The translations under genes were made by a program, and so were the position numbers. The notes beneath the pieces were generated by a model. It was given only the letters and a program-made list of their open reading frames with translations, ran no database searches and was not told where the DNA came from. Below are positions 51,378 to 62,175 of a stretch of DNA of 64,000 bases, piece by piece. Source of the DNA: Tritrichomonas musculus (lineage: Eukaryota; Parabasalia; Tritrichomonadida; Tritrichomonadidae); NCBI GenBank assembly GCA_039105265.1, contig JAPFFF010000010.1, positions 1,922,001 through 1,986,000 of the forward strand. The letters are read 5' to 3'. Within the stretch, counting starts at the first letter, position 1. Each line of letters starts with the position of its first letter.

Positions 51378-53570
51378 TTTGCAGAAGACTCTGAAGTTGA
51401 AACATTTGAAGGAAATTGTTTTTGCTACGCACATATCAAGAGACTCGAAATTCCATCGAGAGTCAAGAACCTGAATGATTACTGGTGTAGCAACCTCTTT
51501 GATTTGACAGAAATTAAAATATCGCCAAAGAATGATCATTTTATTTTCTATAATAAAGACTTCCTTCTTGGGAAGAGCATCGAATCGAGTGACAAATTTG
51601 ATGTTCTCCACTTTGCACGTTTTGACATCGAAGAAGCAGTGATCCCGCCCCAAGTGACACGCATAAAGGAATGGTCATTTGATCACCACGACAAGCTGAA
51701 AACGGTCAGATTTTCAACCAACTCAGAACTCAAGTGCATTGACAATTTTGCCTTCAATTACAGCAGCATTGAATGTCTGTCGCTGCCAACGAGTGTCGAA
51801 CAGATCGGCGACTTATGTTTTTCAAATGCTCGCAATCTTCGAAAAGTAGAAATTTCACCAGAAAACAAATTTTTCAATCTTTTTGATGATAAATGCGTTG
51901 TGAAGGAGAGCCGCCGTGGGAGTGGCGCCTTCGATGTCATCGTTTTTGCTGTGCGTGACATAGAGAGCATCAGCATCCCTCCACGCATCAAAGTGATCAC
52001 CGATTGCGCTTTCCAGCATTGCGAACGATTGGTAACCGTCAATTTTGAATCTAACTCATCACTGGAGTCAATCAAACAAGAGGCGTTTTCCCACATTTCA
52101 GGTCCAGAAAGACTCGTCCTTTCTCCCTCATTGAAAGAGACAGACTACAGTTCATTTTCATTCATCAAAAATATGCAGTCGATTGAATTTCTTGGAAAAT
52201 CTGTCAAAATCGGAACAAGCTGCTTCTGTTCATGTAAGAATTTGTCAACTGTCACTTTTCCAAATTCAGAAGAGATCACCTTTGGCTATTATGCAATGAC
52301 AGGCGCTCCAAAAGATATGAAGATTCATGTTAGGAGGAGTGCGAAACTGTCTGGTGGTGGTCTAGATGGCTGTGAGAATCGAATCATTTACATCGATGAA
52401 GACTCAGTGACTGCAGAAGAAACGATAGAAAAAGTGACAACTGCGAGTGAATCTGGTGCAAGAGCGTGTAGTGATGTGAATAAAAATTCAATTGAAAAAG
52501 AGAACATGAATTTGAAAAAGTTTGCTTCGTACCTGATTTCTCGTCTTTCGAAGTATGAAGAAGTCATCTCTTACGACGACTTTTGCAGCAATAAAGAAGA
52601 ACTTTTCAGTGAAGAAGAACAGGAACAAAAAGAATCGCCGATCAGTCATGCATTTGTTGGACCAGATGATGAAGAATTCCATGAAGTTAAAAAGAAGATT
52701 GGAGAAGGTGGCACAAGTGAAGTGTTCAAAGTTTCAGACAAACGTACTGGTGAAGTGATGTGCAAGAAAGTGATCAAAGAAATCACTGACGATAGAGCGT
52801 TCAAAACTCTTCAGAACGCTATTAAAGAGATCGACGTTTCAGGATCAGTTCGCCACCCCTGCATCTGCGACTTTCTTGGTTACAACACGCAGGAGCGTCT
52901 TCCTGTTTTCGGTGAAGAAAATGAGAAGACGACGGTTGCACTTTTCTTTGAGCTTCTTCCTTACAGCGTGAAAGAAGTCGCCTCGAAGAATCTTCTGAGC
53001 AACACCCTGAAAGTTCGAATTGCAGTTGAAGTTGCGTTTGGAATGTCTCATCTCCACAGTCGTCGCATGATGCACCGCGACTTGAAGCTTGAGAACATCA
53101 TGATGAACTCAGTCTTCGACTCAAAAATCATTGACTTCGGTCTTGTTCATGCGAGCGAGATGTCAGCGACAGGATCCAGTCTTACGAAGGGCATCGGGAC
53201 TCTTGCTTACATGTCGCCAGAGATGGTGAATGAAGAAGAATACGATAACAAGACAGATGTTTACTCGTACGGTGTTGTCCTTTTCGCCCTTTTCACAGGC
53301 AGCCTCCCAAAGCTGAGCATGCGAGACCGACTGACGAACGTCAGCATGGAGTATCCAATGGCGTCATGGAACATAAGCGAGTATTGCATCAGTCTGATCA
53401 AGCGCTGTACGTCATTCAAAGCAGCAGAACGCCCGACATTCGACGAAATCATCAACGATATGTTTAGCAACAACTTTCAGCTTGCATCAGAAGTTGATGT
53501 TAATGTCATCAAGCATCGCTTCCGTGAACTGAATCGCATCCGATCACATCAAAATAAAGACATTAAATGA
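51378..53570 (+). CDS. LRR_5-TKL protein kinase, 5' end missing
   Basis: The frame is open from just after a TAA at 51375-51377, with no ATG for hundreds of codons. It begins in the middle of an LRR_5 repeat (FAEDSEVETF). About eight LRR_5 repeats follow, with two of the N-F-x-x-x-x-x-x-LGK islands seen in the protein at 14868, then an acidic linker and a complete kinase domain: GEGGTSEVFKV, VMCKKV, HRDLKLENIMM, DFGLV, GTLAYMSPEM and ERPTFDEI near the end. All catalytic residues are intact, and the style is tyrosine kinase-like (TKL). The helical N-terminal region expected from relatives is absent. The gene is clearly richer in GC than its surroundings. It is either a 5'-truncated copy or the first exon was not recognised (TTTGCAG precedes the second codon block). 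Confidence 0.75.
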   Translation, partial: FAEDSEVETFEGNCFCYAHIKRLEIPSRVKNLNDYWCSNLFDLTEIKISPKNDHFIFYNKDFLLGKSIESSDKFDVLHFARFDIEEAVIPPQVTRIKEWSFDHHDKLKTVRFSTNSELKCIDNFAFNYSSIECLSLPTSVEQIGDLCFSNARNLRKVEISPENKFFNLFDDKCVVKESRRGSGAFDVIVFAVRDIESISIPPRIKVITDCAFQHCERLVTVNFESNSSLESIKQEAFSHISGPERLVLSPSLKETDYSSFSFIKNMQSIEFLGKSVKIGTSCFCSCKNLSTVTFPNSEEITFGYYAMTGAPKDMKIHVRRSAKLSGGGLDGCENRIIYIDEDSVTAEETIEKVTTASESGARACSDVNKNSIEKENMNLKKFASYLISRLSKYEEVISYDDFCSNKEELFSEEEQEQKESPISHAFVGPDDEEFHEVKKKIGEGGTSEVFKVSDKRTGEVMCKKVIKEITDDRAFKTLQNAIKEIDVSGSVRHPCICDFLGYNTQERLPVFGEENEKTTVALFFELLPYSVKEVASKNLLSNTLKVRIAVEVAFGMSHLHSRRMMHRDLKLENIMMNSVFDSKIIDFGLVHASEMSATGSSLTKGIGTLAYMSPEMVNEEEYDNKTDVYSYGVVLFALFTGSLPKLSMRDRLTNVSMEYPMASWNISEYCISLIKRCTSFKAAERPTFDEIINDMFSNNFQLASEVDVNVIKHRFRELNRIRSHQNKDIK

Positions 53571-54190
53571 AAATAAGAGATGACAAAATCTCTCATTTTC
53601 ATGATGAAAATCATCAATTATAAATAAAAATGCTTTTCTCCTAAAAATAAAAAATAGATGTTATTTAATTATAGTTAAACTTTGTTTTTTAATTTTCGCG
53701 TGTAAACATACGGTTTCTAAGAATTTATTTCAAATATTGAATGATTTATTTTTAACACGAGAGAAATAAAAAACAATATTATTATGTCTAATCATTTGGC
53801 CATTCAATATTTGAAATAATAATGAAGATTTAGTTGATTGGTTTCAAAAATATAAAAAGTCGAATATTTAAATTACTGAAGGATTTGTTTTATATTTATA
53901 AATTTGGATATAAATCACTAGTTGATTCAACAAAAGGTAGCTCATATTATAATAAAATGGATCCATTATGCAAATTGTATATATAATTCTCCAATCTGAA
54001 AAAGTCAAAGTCCAGAAGTTTTAAAAAACTCTTTTTAGAATATTCTAAAATATTTTCAGTAGCGCAATGTTTGATAGAAATCTTGAAAGAAAAGAAGAGA
54101 AAAATATTTTTTTTTTTCATAAATAAAAAAATTGTTCAGATATAATTCTAAATTTAATGAAGATAAATCAAATTTTGAACTATTTTCTGC
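53571..54190. other. intergenic region with 37-bp copy of phosphatase 3' end
   Basis: A 37-bp stretch at 53630-53666 (ATGCTTTTCTCCTAAAAAT onward) matches 24038-24074, spanning the stop codon of the SCP-type phosphatase, with one mismatch. The rest is AT-rich with no gene. Confidence 0.6.
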
Positions 54191-54199
54191 TAAAATGAA

Positions 54200-54660
54200 G
54201 TCGTGCCTGCCATTTTTCATCACCATAAATTTTCATTACTTGCATCTTTTGAAGTCAAATTGTACAAAATATCCAGAACCAGCGGATTGCTTTGTAAAGC
54301 CGAATGCTTAAAGTTTTTTTCATCACTTTTATTTAAATCAATGCACACCAAACTTCTATTTTCAACACTCCAATTTTCGCATGGGAAAAGCAGCGAGTCA
54401 ACAGTGAATGTACCATCGCCTTTTCCTTCATACTATTTTGTTGCAATATTTTGCAGGAAAGACAAAGTTTTCACACCAGAGTTATAAATTATTGCAAGTG
54501 GAATGTTTTCGCCGATGTCCACTGGCGCCTTTCTTTGAAGATCAAGAGAAATGTTAAGTGAAGGAATGAAGCTTTTCTTTATATTTGAATATTTCAGTAT
54601 AACTTCATCCAATTCTTCTATCGTGTAGTTCTTTCCATCAGGTCCCATCGCATGCGTGTA
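54200..54660 (-). pseudogene. decayed gene, possibly U-box-like
   Basis: The minus strand shows coding character across at least two frames. It begins AMGPDGKNYTIEELDEVI, which resembles the PDGxxY start of U-box domains, continues with PSLNISLDLQRKAP and AIIYNSGVKTLSFLQN, and then in a shifted frame DGTFTVDSLLFPCENW and VCIDLNKSDEKNF. No intact frame exceeds 71 codons. Probably a host gene remnant. The U-box suggestion is weak. Confidence 0.4.
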
Positions 54661-54867
54661 ATTAATAATTGAATAATATTCTAAATTTTTAATCGTAATA
54701 TTTAATAATTGAAAGGATCAATGAAAATGCAAATGTTTTCCGAAAGAGTGGAAAATATTATCAAATTTATAATATTTGATAAATTGTTTTTAACTATAAA
54801 TAACGGATTTTGATCGTCAAATATATTTTATTGATAGGCTATTTGGTCTAAATACATTCAAATTTAT

Positions 54868-56181
54868 ATGAGTCTAAAAAGACAAGTTTACCTGAAGCCA
54901 TCAAGCATTTTTACAGTTCCTCTTCAAACCTATGCAAAGGACTTTTTATTTGTCGTTAATGGAGAAGAATTCAGAACAAGTCGAATTATCTCTGATATTT
55001 TATCTCCAGTTATTTGCAAAATTCATTCAAATGATCCAACTTTTGATACATTTATCATTAATACTCAAAACCAAGGCAATTTTTCCCATATTTTAGATCT
55101 TACAAACTTCAAAACAACAGATTTGTTAGAAGAAGAAATCCCATTTATATCAGAGGTCATTAAAATTCTCGGTAACAAATCCATTGAGTGCCAATATGAG
55201 AATGACACCACTGAAATTACACTTGACAATGTTCTACACCTTCTACAATTGCACGAAAAATATGGCAATTTTTATTGTAACCACATTTCAAGAGAAATTG
55301 AATTTTCATCTTTACATTTCCACGAACTTTGCGAGAGTCAAGGCGAAGAGATGAAGAATCTCTCAGTTGACACTCTGATGCTCATCTTAAAGAACGATCA
55401 ACTTAAATTGAAAAATGAAGACCAGCTACTGAAATTTATTAACAAACTCTATTCAAATGATGTAAACTATTCAATTTTGTATGAAACCGTTTTATATACC
55501 AATGTTTCATCTGAAGAGATGATTGAATTTGTCTCCTTGTTTGACGCGAGCGAGATGTCATATGAGATGTGGAAAGGGCTGTCAAAACGGCTTTGCCAAG
55601 AAATTGACAAAAAAGAAGAAAATTTAGATACTTTGAACAACGATAAAAGCCGATATATTGAAGTTGGCAAATTATTTGAATACACAGAGGATAAAGTATT
55701 CAAGGGAATCTTCAACTATTTTCAAACAGAAACAAACGGCCAAATAGAGAAAGAAATTGATTTCACTTCATCTTCTCTATATAGCATCAGTTACCCACCA
55801 AAAAATGTTGCATTATTTGACGACAAAAATTCATTGTTCATATCACAAGACGTTGCAGGCAGCTGGATTTGCTTTGACTTTAAAGATCATCGTGTCACAC
55901 CAACCCACTACACAATGAGGTCATATTGTTGGAGTGAAAATAACTGGCACCCAAGGAATTGGGTTGTGGAGGGATCGTGCGACAATTCTAAGTGGGAAAT
56001 AATTGACGATGAGAAGGAGTGCTCGCTTGTGAGAGGAAGTTCTTTAGTTCACACATTCAAAATGAATCAGCCAAAATCTGAAAAGTTCAAGTACATTAAA
56101 TTACGCGCAACTGGACCAAATTGGTATAATAACAATTATTTTGCTTTTGAATCACTTGAACTCTATGGATGGGTGATTTAA
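54868..56181 (+). CDS. BTB-BACK-discoidin (F5/8 type C) protein
   Basis: 437 residues. The BTB domain spans about 22-115 (DFLFVVNGEEFRTSRIISDILSP, with FKTTDLLEEEIPFI), then a BACK-like helical segment to about 250 (LCESQGEEMKNLSVDTLMLIL). The C-terminal 140 residues are a galactose-binding-like (discoidin) domain: WICFDFKDHRVTPTHYTMRS, W-HPRNWVVEGSCDNSKWE, then FKYIKLRATGPNW and FAFESLELYGWV. This architecture, as in BTBD9, is common and much expanded in trichomonads. BTB-BACK proteins often serve as adaptors for cullin-3 ubiquitin ligases; this role is inferred. No signal peptide. Single exon; the ATG is first in frame. Confidence 0.9.
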   Translation: MSLKRQVYLKPSSIFTVPLQTYAKDFLFVVNGEEFRTSRIISDILSPVICKIHSNDPTFDTFIINTQNQGNFSHILDLTNFKTTDLLEEEIPFISEVIKILGNKSIECQYENDTTEITLDNVLHLLQLHEKYGNFYCNHISREIEFSSLHFHELCESQGEEMKNLSVDTLMLILKNDQLKLKNEDQLLKFINKLYSNDVNYSILYETVLYTNVSSEEMIEFVSLFDASEMSYEMWKGLSKRLCQEIDKKEENLDTLNNDKSRYIEVGKLFEYTEDKVFKGIFNYFQTETNGQIEKEIDFTSSSLYSISYPPKNVALFDDKNSLFISQDVAGSWICFDFKDHRVTPTHYTMRSYCWSENNWHPRNWVVEGSCDNSKWEIIDDEKECSLVRGSSLVHTFKMNQPKSEKFKYIKLRATGPNWYNNNYFAFESLELYGWVI

Positions 56182-56499
56182 AATTATTAATTTTTTTAAA
56201 AAACATTTTTTCTTATATCAATCTTTATCTTTAAATCATCAATTACTATTCAATCATCCATATTATTAAGTTCTATTAAATTCCATGCACTATAATCATA
56301 AATGACAACTAGTCAATTGAATTGATTTAATAAATAAGTTTATTTCAATTATAATGCGATTTTTTTCTTAATAATTTTTATTCAAAAAGTTTTCTTCAGA
56401 AAAAGTCATATAGATTTAGATGATTGCTAGAAAAATTGGGATAAATGCGAGAATTGAATTAAAAAATTTCAAAATTTTTACTCGAAATTAATTTAAGCC
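56182..56499. other. intergenic DNA
   Basis: AT-rich; ATTCAAAAAGTT, the reverse complement of the AACTTTTTGAAT motif, lies near 56380. No other feature. Confidence 0.45.
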
Positions 56500-57290
56500 T
56501 TATTTAATCGTCCCATTCTGAAGATGATGAAGATTGATATAAGAAGGCCAAGCAATTTTAATCAGGACAGTTTTCTTTCGATGAAATAAATATCGTTTCA
56601 TTTTCACCAAAATCAGGCATTTCTTCAATTGACAATATAGAAGAAGGTGCGTCAGGAATTTTGAATCATCATCATTATTTTTTGACTTCTTTTTTTCATT
56701 GAAATTTTCAATGCAGAATGATTCTTTGTATGGATTTTCATGTGTATGGAAAACAAGCAAAGATGGAATTGAATGAGTAAATTCTGGAGTTCTTCCAAGA
56801 TTTGGTGAACTGAGTTTTTGTTCATTCACAATTTTTGGTCTTTGGAAATTGAATGTTTCATCTTCTTTGTATTCAACATTTGTGAATGCTTCATTATATT
56901 GAATTGAATGTCCGGTGACTTTTTCTGGTTCAATTTTTGGCATAAATTGAGTAATTGGGCTGTAATAATTAGGAAATTCAAGTCCATCCATTTTTGAGGG
57001 AGATGTGATTGTAATTATTTTTGAAGGTTCGTTTAAATCATTGATTGCTGATTGTACTGAAGCAATTCTTTGAGTTCTATTAGAAACTTTTGATTGTTCG
57101 TCTAGAATTTTTTTCGTTATCGCTGCAAATACATTTGATACAGCCTTTTCTAAATATGAGAGTGTATGAACTGCTTTAAGAATGCAAAAAGGTTCAAATC
57201 ATCATTTGCTAATACAGGAATTTTCATTGGTATTCTATTCAATATATAATGTCTATGCACGATAAATCTGTCTAAGATCCTAAAAAACAA
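56500..57290 (-). pseudogene. WASH-like (WAHD domain) gene, frame-disrupted
   Basis: The minus strand begins IPMKIPVLANDDL in one frame, shifts near 57200, and continues AVHTLSYLEKAVSNVFAAI, QRIASVQSAINDL, SKIITITSPSKMDGLEF. The helical segment followed by a Lys-Ile-Ile-Thr-Ile strand resembles the WAHD1 region of WASH complex subunit 1. Further on, frames shift twice more: one piece reads APSSILSIEEMPDFGENE and the last SSSSSEWDD before a stop, resembling the acidic WASH end. About three frame disruptions within 800 bp indicate a pseudogene (or assembly errors). WASH activates the Arp2/3 complex on endosomes. It has no intact ATG-to-stop frame; the longest piece, 56500-56991, is only 163 codons. 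Confidence 0.5.
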
Positions 57291-58234
57291 GAAAACTAAT
57301 ATGTAAAAGGTAGATTAGAAATTTTATTTATATTTTACATAAATTAAAGCATTATTTGCATATCAGAAAAAAAATAAAATAATCTTTTGTGATTTTATAT
57401 CACATGCCATATAAAATAGTTAATCAATTTGGATATTATAATTATTGTTTTTTATTCATTAGTATATATATGAAAACTTTGAACATTTTACAAATTTTGA
57501 TTTGATCTTAAAATAATATATAGAATCAACCATGGTATAATAACATTCAAATTATAAAATATTTGGAAATCTTTCACCTGAAAATATTCTTCTTGATGAT
57601 TTTCTATACTCAAAACTTTTATTACACAAAAATTTTTGTGTAATAAAATTTCAATTATCGGAGAATATTTTTTTTCAGGATTGAATATGAAAAGCTTTCT
57701 CCAATCTCAATTGAGATTCTTAATTGAATAATAAACAAAACAGATTTTTTTTTAATCAATTCACTAGTAATTCTTAGAGATTTTGACTTCTCAAATTTTG
57801 AGAATAATTTTCAAAATTCAATGAAAAATTTTTAATGTTTTTCATTCAAAAATGTTTTGAATTTTTTTCCACAACCAATAAAAATATTCTCATAAATAAT
57901 TAATGAGAGATAAATTGAGAATATTTAAACATATAATTTCAATAATTCTAATTGACGAAATGTTTGTGTAGTTTGCCTAAAAAATAAACTTTTCATGAGG
58001 ACTGTGTTAATTAATGGCAGAATATATAACTAAATTGATCATTTTAGTTGAAATTATCCTGAATAATGTTGAACTATAATAAAGTTAAGGAATAATTAAA
58101 ATAATTTATTAAAAAATATTTCAGATATTTAATATTGAAACTAATCTTTTCCATTCAAGATTCTTTTATGAAAAAAATATTGTGAATATAAATGGTCAAT
58201 ATCTTTTAAATTTTTTTTCTTCTCATCAGTACAA
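57291..58234. other. intergenic DNA with 32-bp perfect palindrome
   Basis: AT-rich. A perfect 32-bp palindrome lies at 57617-57648 (arms TTTTATTACACAAAAA and its complement, no loop). An initiator-like TCTCATCAG lies just before the next start codon. No gene. Confidence 0.55.
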
Positions 58235-60504
58235 ATGAATGCTCAAAATTATTTGGGAAAAATGCAATCAATACAAAATATTCTACTTCAATATATAGAG
58301 GATTCAGAAAAATCTGAAGAAAACTACCAAAATCTCATTCAATTATTAGATGATCATAAAATCCGAGAAGATAAGCATTCTCTCAAATCATTACTTTACT
58401 TAATTTCCAAAATATCTGATAATCATTATCGGGGAAAAGACTTTTTCAGCAAAATTGAACAAATCTTAAGGAAATTTAAAGATGATATCGTTAAATATTT
58501 CACGAGTTTAGAAATTTTCAATATTTTTAAGAGCAACAGACGAGTTCTTTTATTCCTAATTGAACAACAAATCATCAAAATCGATGAGCAAATAGCAAAA
58601 AAGATCAAATCAAATAATTATTGCCACTTTTTCTATCCAGAAATCAAAACTTTTCTTTCAGAGGACGAACAGCAAAAAATATCAAACGAACTCCCAGAAA
58701 ATTTTGAAGAAAACCGTAAAATAGGGCAAAATGAAAGTCACATTTGTAAATTAATTCGAAAAGACATGATTGAGGACTTTTTGATCGTCGTCAATCAAAC
58801 AAACCTCTCAATTAAAAGTAACGTACCAAATTCACTTTTTGAGACCAATTCTTTTTTGGTTGGCAAAGAAATCGCGCTGATTGAGTATGCTGCATTTTTT
58901 GGATCGATTCAAGTATTCAATTATTTGTATAAAAACGGAATTGAATTGAAACCGTCACTGCTTGTCTACGCAATTCACGGAAACAACCCGGAGCTGATCC
59001 ATCTTCTTGAAGAAAAAACCGCCAAAAAAACGGTTGAGGTCAAAGCAAAGCAAGTGAAAGAGAAGGCGAAAACAGCAAAAGTGACAAGTAAAGGAAGGAC
59101 AAATCCCAAAAGAAAGTCGAGCCGGAAAAGCAACGACTATTCCGACGATGATGATGAATCATACGACGATTCTGATGACGACTACGTTGGCGGATCATCG
59201 AGCAAGAAGAAGGCAAAAAAGAGCAGCACCAAGAGCAAGCAAAAGAAGACGTCTAAAAGAAGGACAAGTGACGATTCCGATGACGACTCGGACGATGAAT
59301 ACAGAGGTGAAATGAAGAGGAAATCGAGAAGCCGAGCGAAGAAGAACACGAAGAAAGAAACGGTTGATAAAGAGTTGCTTAGAGTATGCCTTCATGAAGC
59401 AATAAAATGCCATCACAACGAAATTGGCAAATTTTACATTGACAATTATTTTTCAATTGAAAATGACATCACTTCACTTTGCATTCAATTTTATAATTTT
59501 GCCTTTATTCAAAATGATGCTCTTAATGAGTCTTCTTTTTATTACTTGTGCAAATACGACTACTTCATCATTGTCGACGATCTTCTGAAAAATAAGTCAA
59601 TTGAAATTAATAAAAAAATTGAGAGTGAAGGTCAAAAAAGGTCAAAAGATTCTGAAGAACTGACAGCGTTGTGTCTTGCTATTGAAGAAGAAAATGTTGA
59701 AGTTATAAAGATACTGCTGCAACGTGATGATCTCGACGTCAACTTTATATGCACTTCTATTCAATTTGATGTAAACCATTCAATTGAATATGCTAGAGAT
59801 TGGGACAATAAGCACTTCATTGAAGTCCATAATTATATGATAGAAAGTACTCCTTTAAATGCAGCTGTTAAGATGGGAAATGTAGAAATTGTCAATCTTT
59901 TATTAGAATGTGATAAAATTAATATTAATCTGACCACTAAATATAGAGATACTTGCTATGATCACTGGGAAGAGTTTATTTGGGGTGATACCAAAGGAAC
60001 ACAAGGATTATCTGTTGACAATTCTCTTGGACGAATGATTTTAAATTATTTTTTTAAATCGAGTTTCAATCAAAAAGTTTTTTTAATCTAATTTCTTTTT
60101 TTGATTTAATGTGGTTTTTTCTCATGTATATTTTAATGACATTTCATTATCTCATGTTTTATGTAGTTTTTTATTATAAAATTTTATAAATAAAGTTTTC
60201 GATTAAACTTTTTGAATGAAATTTTTTTATCAATTAAAATAAATGAAATTTCTTAAATAAAATATTTTATGAAACAGCATTCATTATGGCTGTCAAAAAA
60301 GGAAATGTAGAAATTGTCCAACTTTTGTTATCATGTCAAAAACTTGATGTAAAAATTCCATCATCAATTAGAGAAAGAGTAACTGATACCGAAGGAATTT
60401 ATGAATTTGATGAAGCTGAACAAAAAGACAAAAATGCATTGGCTCTTGCAGAAATGCAAAATAATTCTCAACTAATTCAAGTTTTAAAAGATCATTTTCA
60501 ATGA
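58235..60504 (+). CDS. DUF3447-ankyrin protein with a charged insert
   Basis: The first frame (58235-60091) has the DUF3447 block (GQNESHICKLIRKD, LFETNSFL, LIEYAAFFGSIQVFNYL, EAIKCHHNEI). Between the ankyrin-like NNPELIHLLEE and CLHEAIKCHHN lies an insert of about 110 residues that is extremely rich in Lys, Arg, Ser and Asp (for example KRKSSRKSNDYSDDDDES), like disordered tails of nuclear proteins. Then come ankyrin repeats TALCLAIEEENVEVIKILL and TPLNAAVKMGNVEIVNLLL. The frame stops, and after about 165 bp an ATG-less frame continues TAFIMAVKKGNVEIVQLLL to a natural end (NNSQLIQVLKDHFQ) at 60504. The break matches those in the two related loci, so an intron at about 60075-60265 is inferred. 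The insert has several nuclear-localisation-like basic clusters. Confidence 0.7.
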
Positions 60505-61180
60505 TTAAAAAAAATTTTTAAACTCTTTAATTTGTATTTTTTTTATCTCTCTTCGAATTTTTTGGATAGAAACAATCTAGCTTGTTTTGGAGACAATTTT
60601 AGCAATTTAAAAAAAAAAAAAACTAGAAAAGCTGTCACAATATTGCCAAATAGCCTCTTAAAAAGTTAAAATTATTATTAAATGAAACATTTGTTTTTTT
60701 TTATCTATTTATTTTTAATGATTAATAAATTTGTCATAAGTGTGAAGTATGCTAATGATTAAAGAAATGCATAAGTGTGAAATATGATCCAAATTTGAAA
60801 ATGATTAAAGATATCATCTTTATGAAAATATTATAAAAAAGTGCTGTTGCCACGATATTTTATATTGGTTAATAAGAAAAATTTTAGAAATAACGAAATA
60901 TGATTGAGTTTTTAGATATGAATGAAATTCAGTCAAATCAGATACTAAAAAAAAGATTTTATTTAAGTATGTATATCTAGTGGCTTAGGATATTTTATAT
61001 GAGAGATCAAATTTATAAAAATTTAAGAAAAAAGTATAAAATTTCAAAAGAGCGTCTTAAAAAGTTAGAAGGTTATTATATTAATGAATATTGGAATTAA
61101 TTAAATAATTGCTGCTTTAAAGACATAAGTCAAATGTAATATAATCTTAAAAGAATGAAAAAATTTTAAATGTTTTTAAT
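60505..61180. other. intergenic DNA
   Basis: AT-rich, with several A runs. No gene or RNA is recognised. Confidence 0.5.
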
Positions 61181-61250
61181 GGGGGCTTCGCCCCCATAAC
61201 GATCAATCTTTTACGGGGCTGGTTCCAGCCCCGCAAAAGATTGATCGTTA
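61181..61250. repeat. GC-rich double hairpin
   Basis: Two adjoining palindromes in otherwise very AT-rich DNA. The first, GGGGGCTTCGCCCCC (61181-61195), is a six-pair stem with a TTC loop. The second (61197-61250) is 54 bp long: arms starting TAACGATCAATCTTTT, one A/C mismatch, then CGGGGCTGG and its complement around a TT loop. The strength and GC content set it apart from everything nearby. It could be a mobile palindrome, a structured RNA, or a border of a small element. Confidence 0.85.
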
Positions 61251-61614
61251 AAAAAAGTGATTTTTAACATTTCAAGGTAATTGATAAATTCATAAAATAA
61301 CCATTTCAAATGTTCACAAAAAATTCATGAAATAAAAATATCTAAAGCAAGAATAACTTCATAAGAAATAATTATATGATTAATTATTATTTGAAAAACA
61401 GTTAAATAAATAAAATATTAAATTATTAGTTTGGAAACATTTAATTTAACAGAAAAAATAAAATAATATTTATGATATTTCCAGATAAAAGTTAACATAA
61501 TATTATTTTGAGCTGATTAATTTATTATTGGATACAAAATATATCATAAGGACTATTTTTTAAAAGATTTAAATCAGTGCAATATCGAACTTTGAAAAAT
61601 TTTATACTAATTAA

Positions 61615-61651
<37 letters not shown>

Positions 61652-62175
61652 TGTGGAAATTAATACTGGTCACATTATAATGGCTGGAGTGCTCCGTATA
61701 TAAAAGTCAGCATTCAAAATTTTGGCTCCAATTATTCGAATGTCCCAACAGATGGTGCGACAAGGAGTTCCAGTAAAGATAATTACTTACGAACTTATTT
61801 ATAAAAAAGTATATCACTAATTTAAAGAGTATGAAGATAATTATAAATGTGAAAAAGCAATTCTTTATGAATGGATATATATATAAAAGAATCTTTAAAT
61901 GATGTAATTCATTGTTGAGAAAATGCATCATCTACAATTGGTGTTATTGAAGATTAAATAAATTTACTTATTTAAATTACTGATGTAAAAATACATTTAT
62001 TTATGGAAAATATTGATAAATGAGCTATGCTGATTGAGCAGTGTTGAAATTGACAAAAATTTTAGTTATTCACATTTCGATCATTTATAAAAATAAAAAA
62101 AAAAAAAAATAGTAATAACGAAATTAACGCAATCTATAAACATTTATAAATATAAAATACAAATATAATCATGAA
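61251..62175. other. intergenic DNA with A27 run
   Basis: AT-rich; a 27-nt A run at 61623-61649 followed by a somewhat less AT-rich stretch (61650-61770) that may be a gene scrap but shows no recognisable protein. Confidence 0.4.

Noticed and set aside
61707-61931. 74-codon minus-strand ORF
   Set aside because: Phe/Ile/Asn-rich, without motif, overlapping a region of no clear coding bias.
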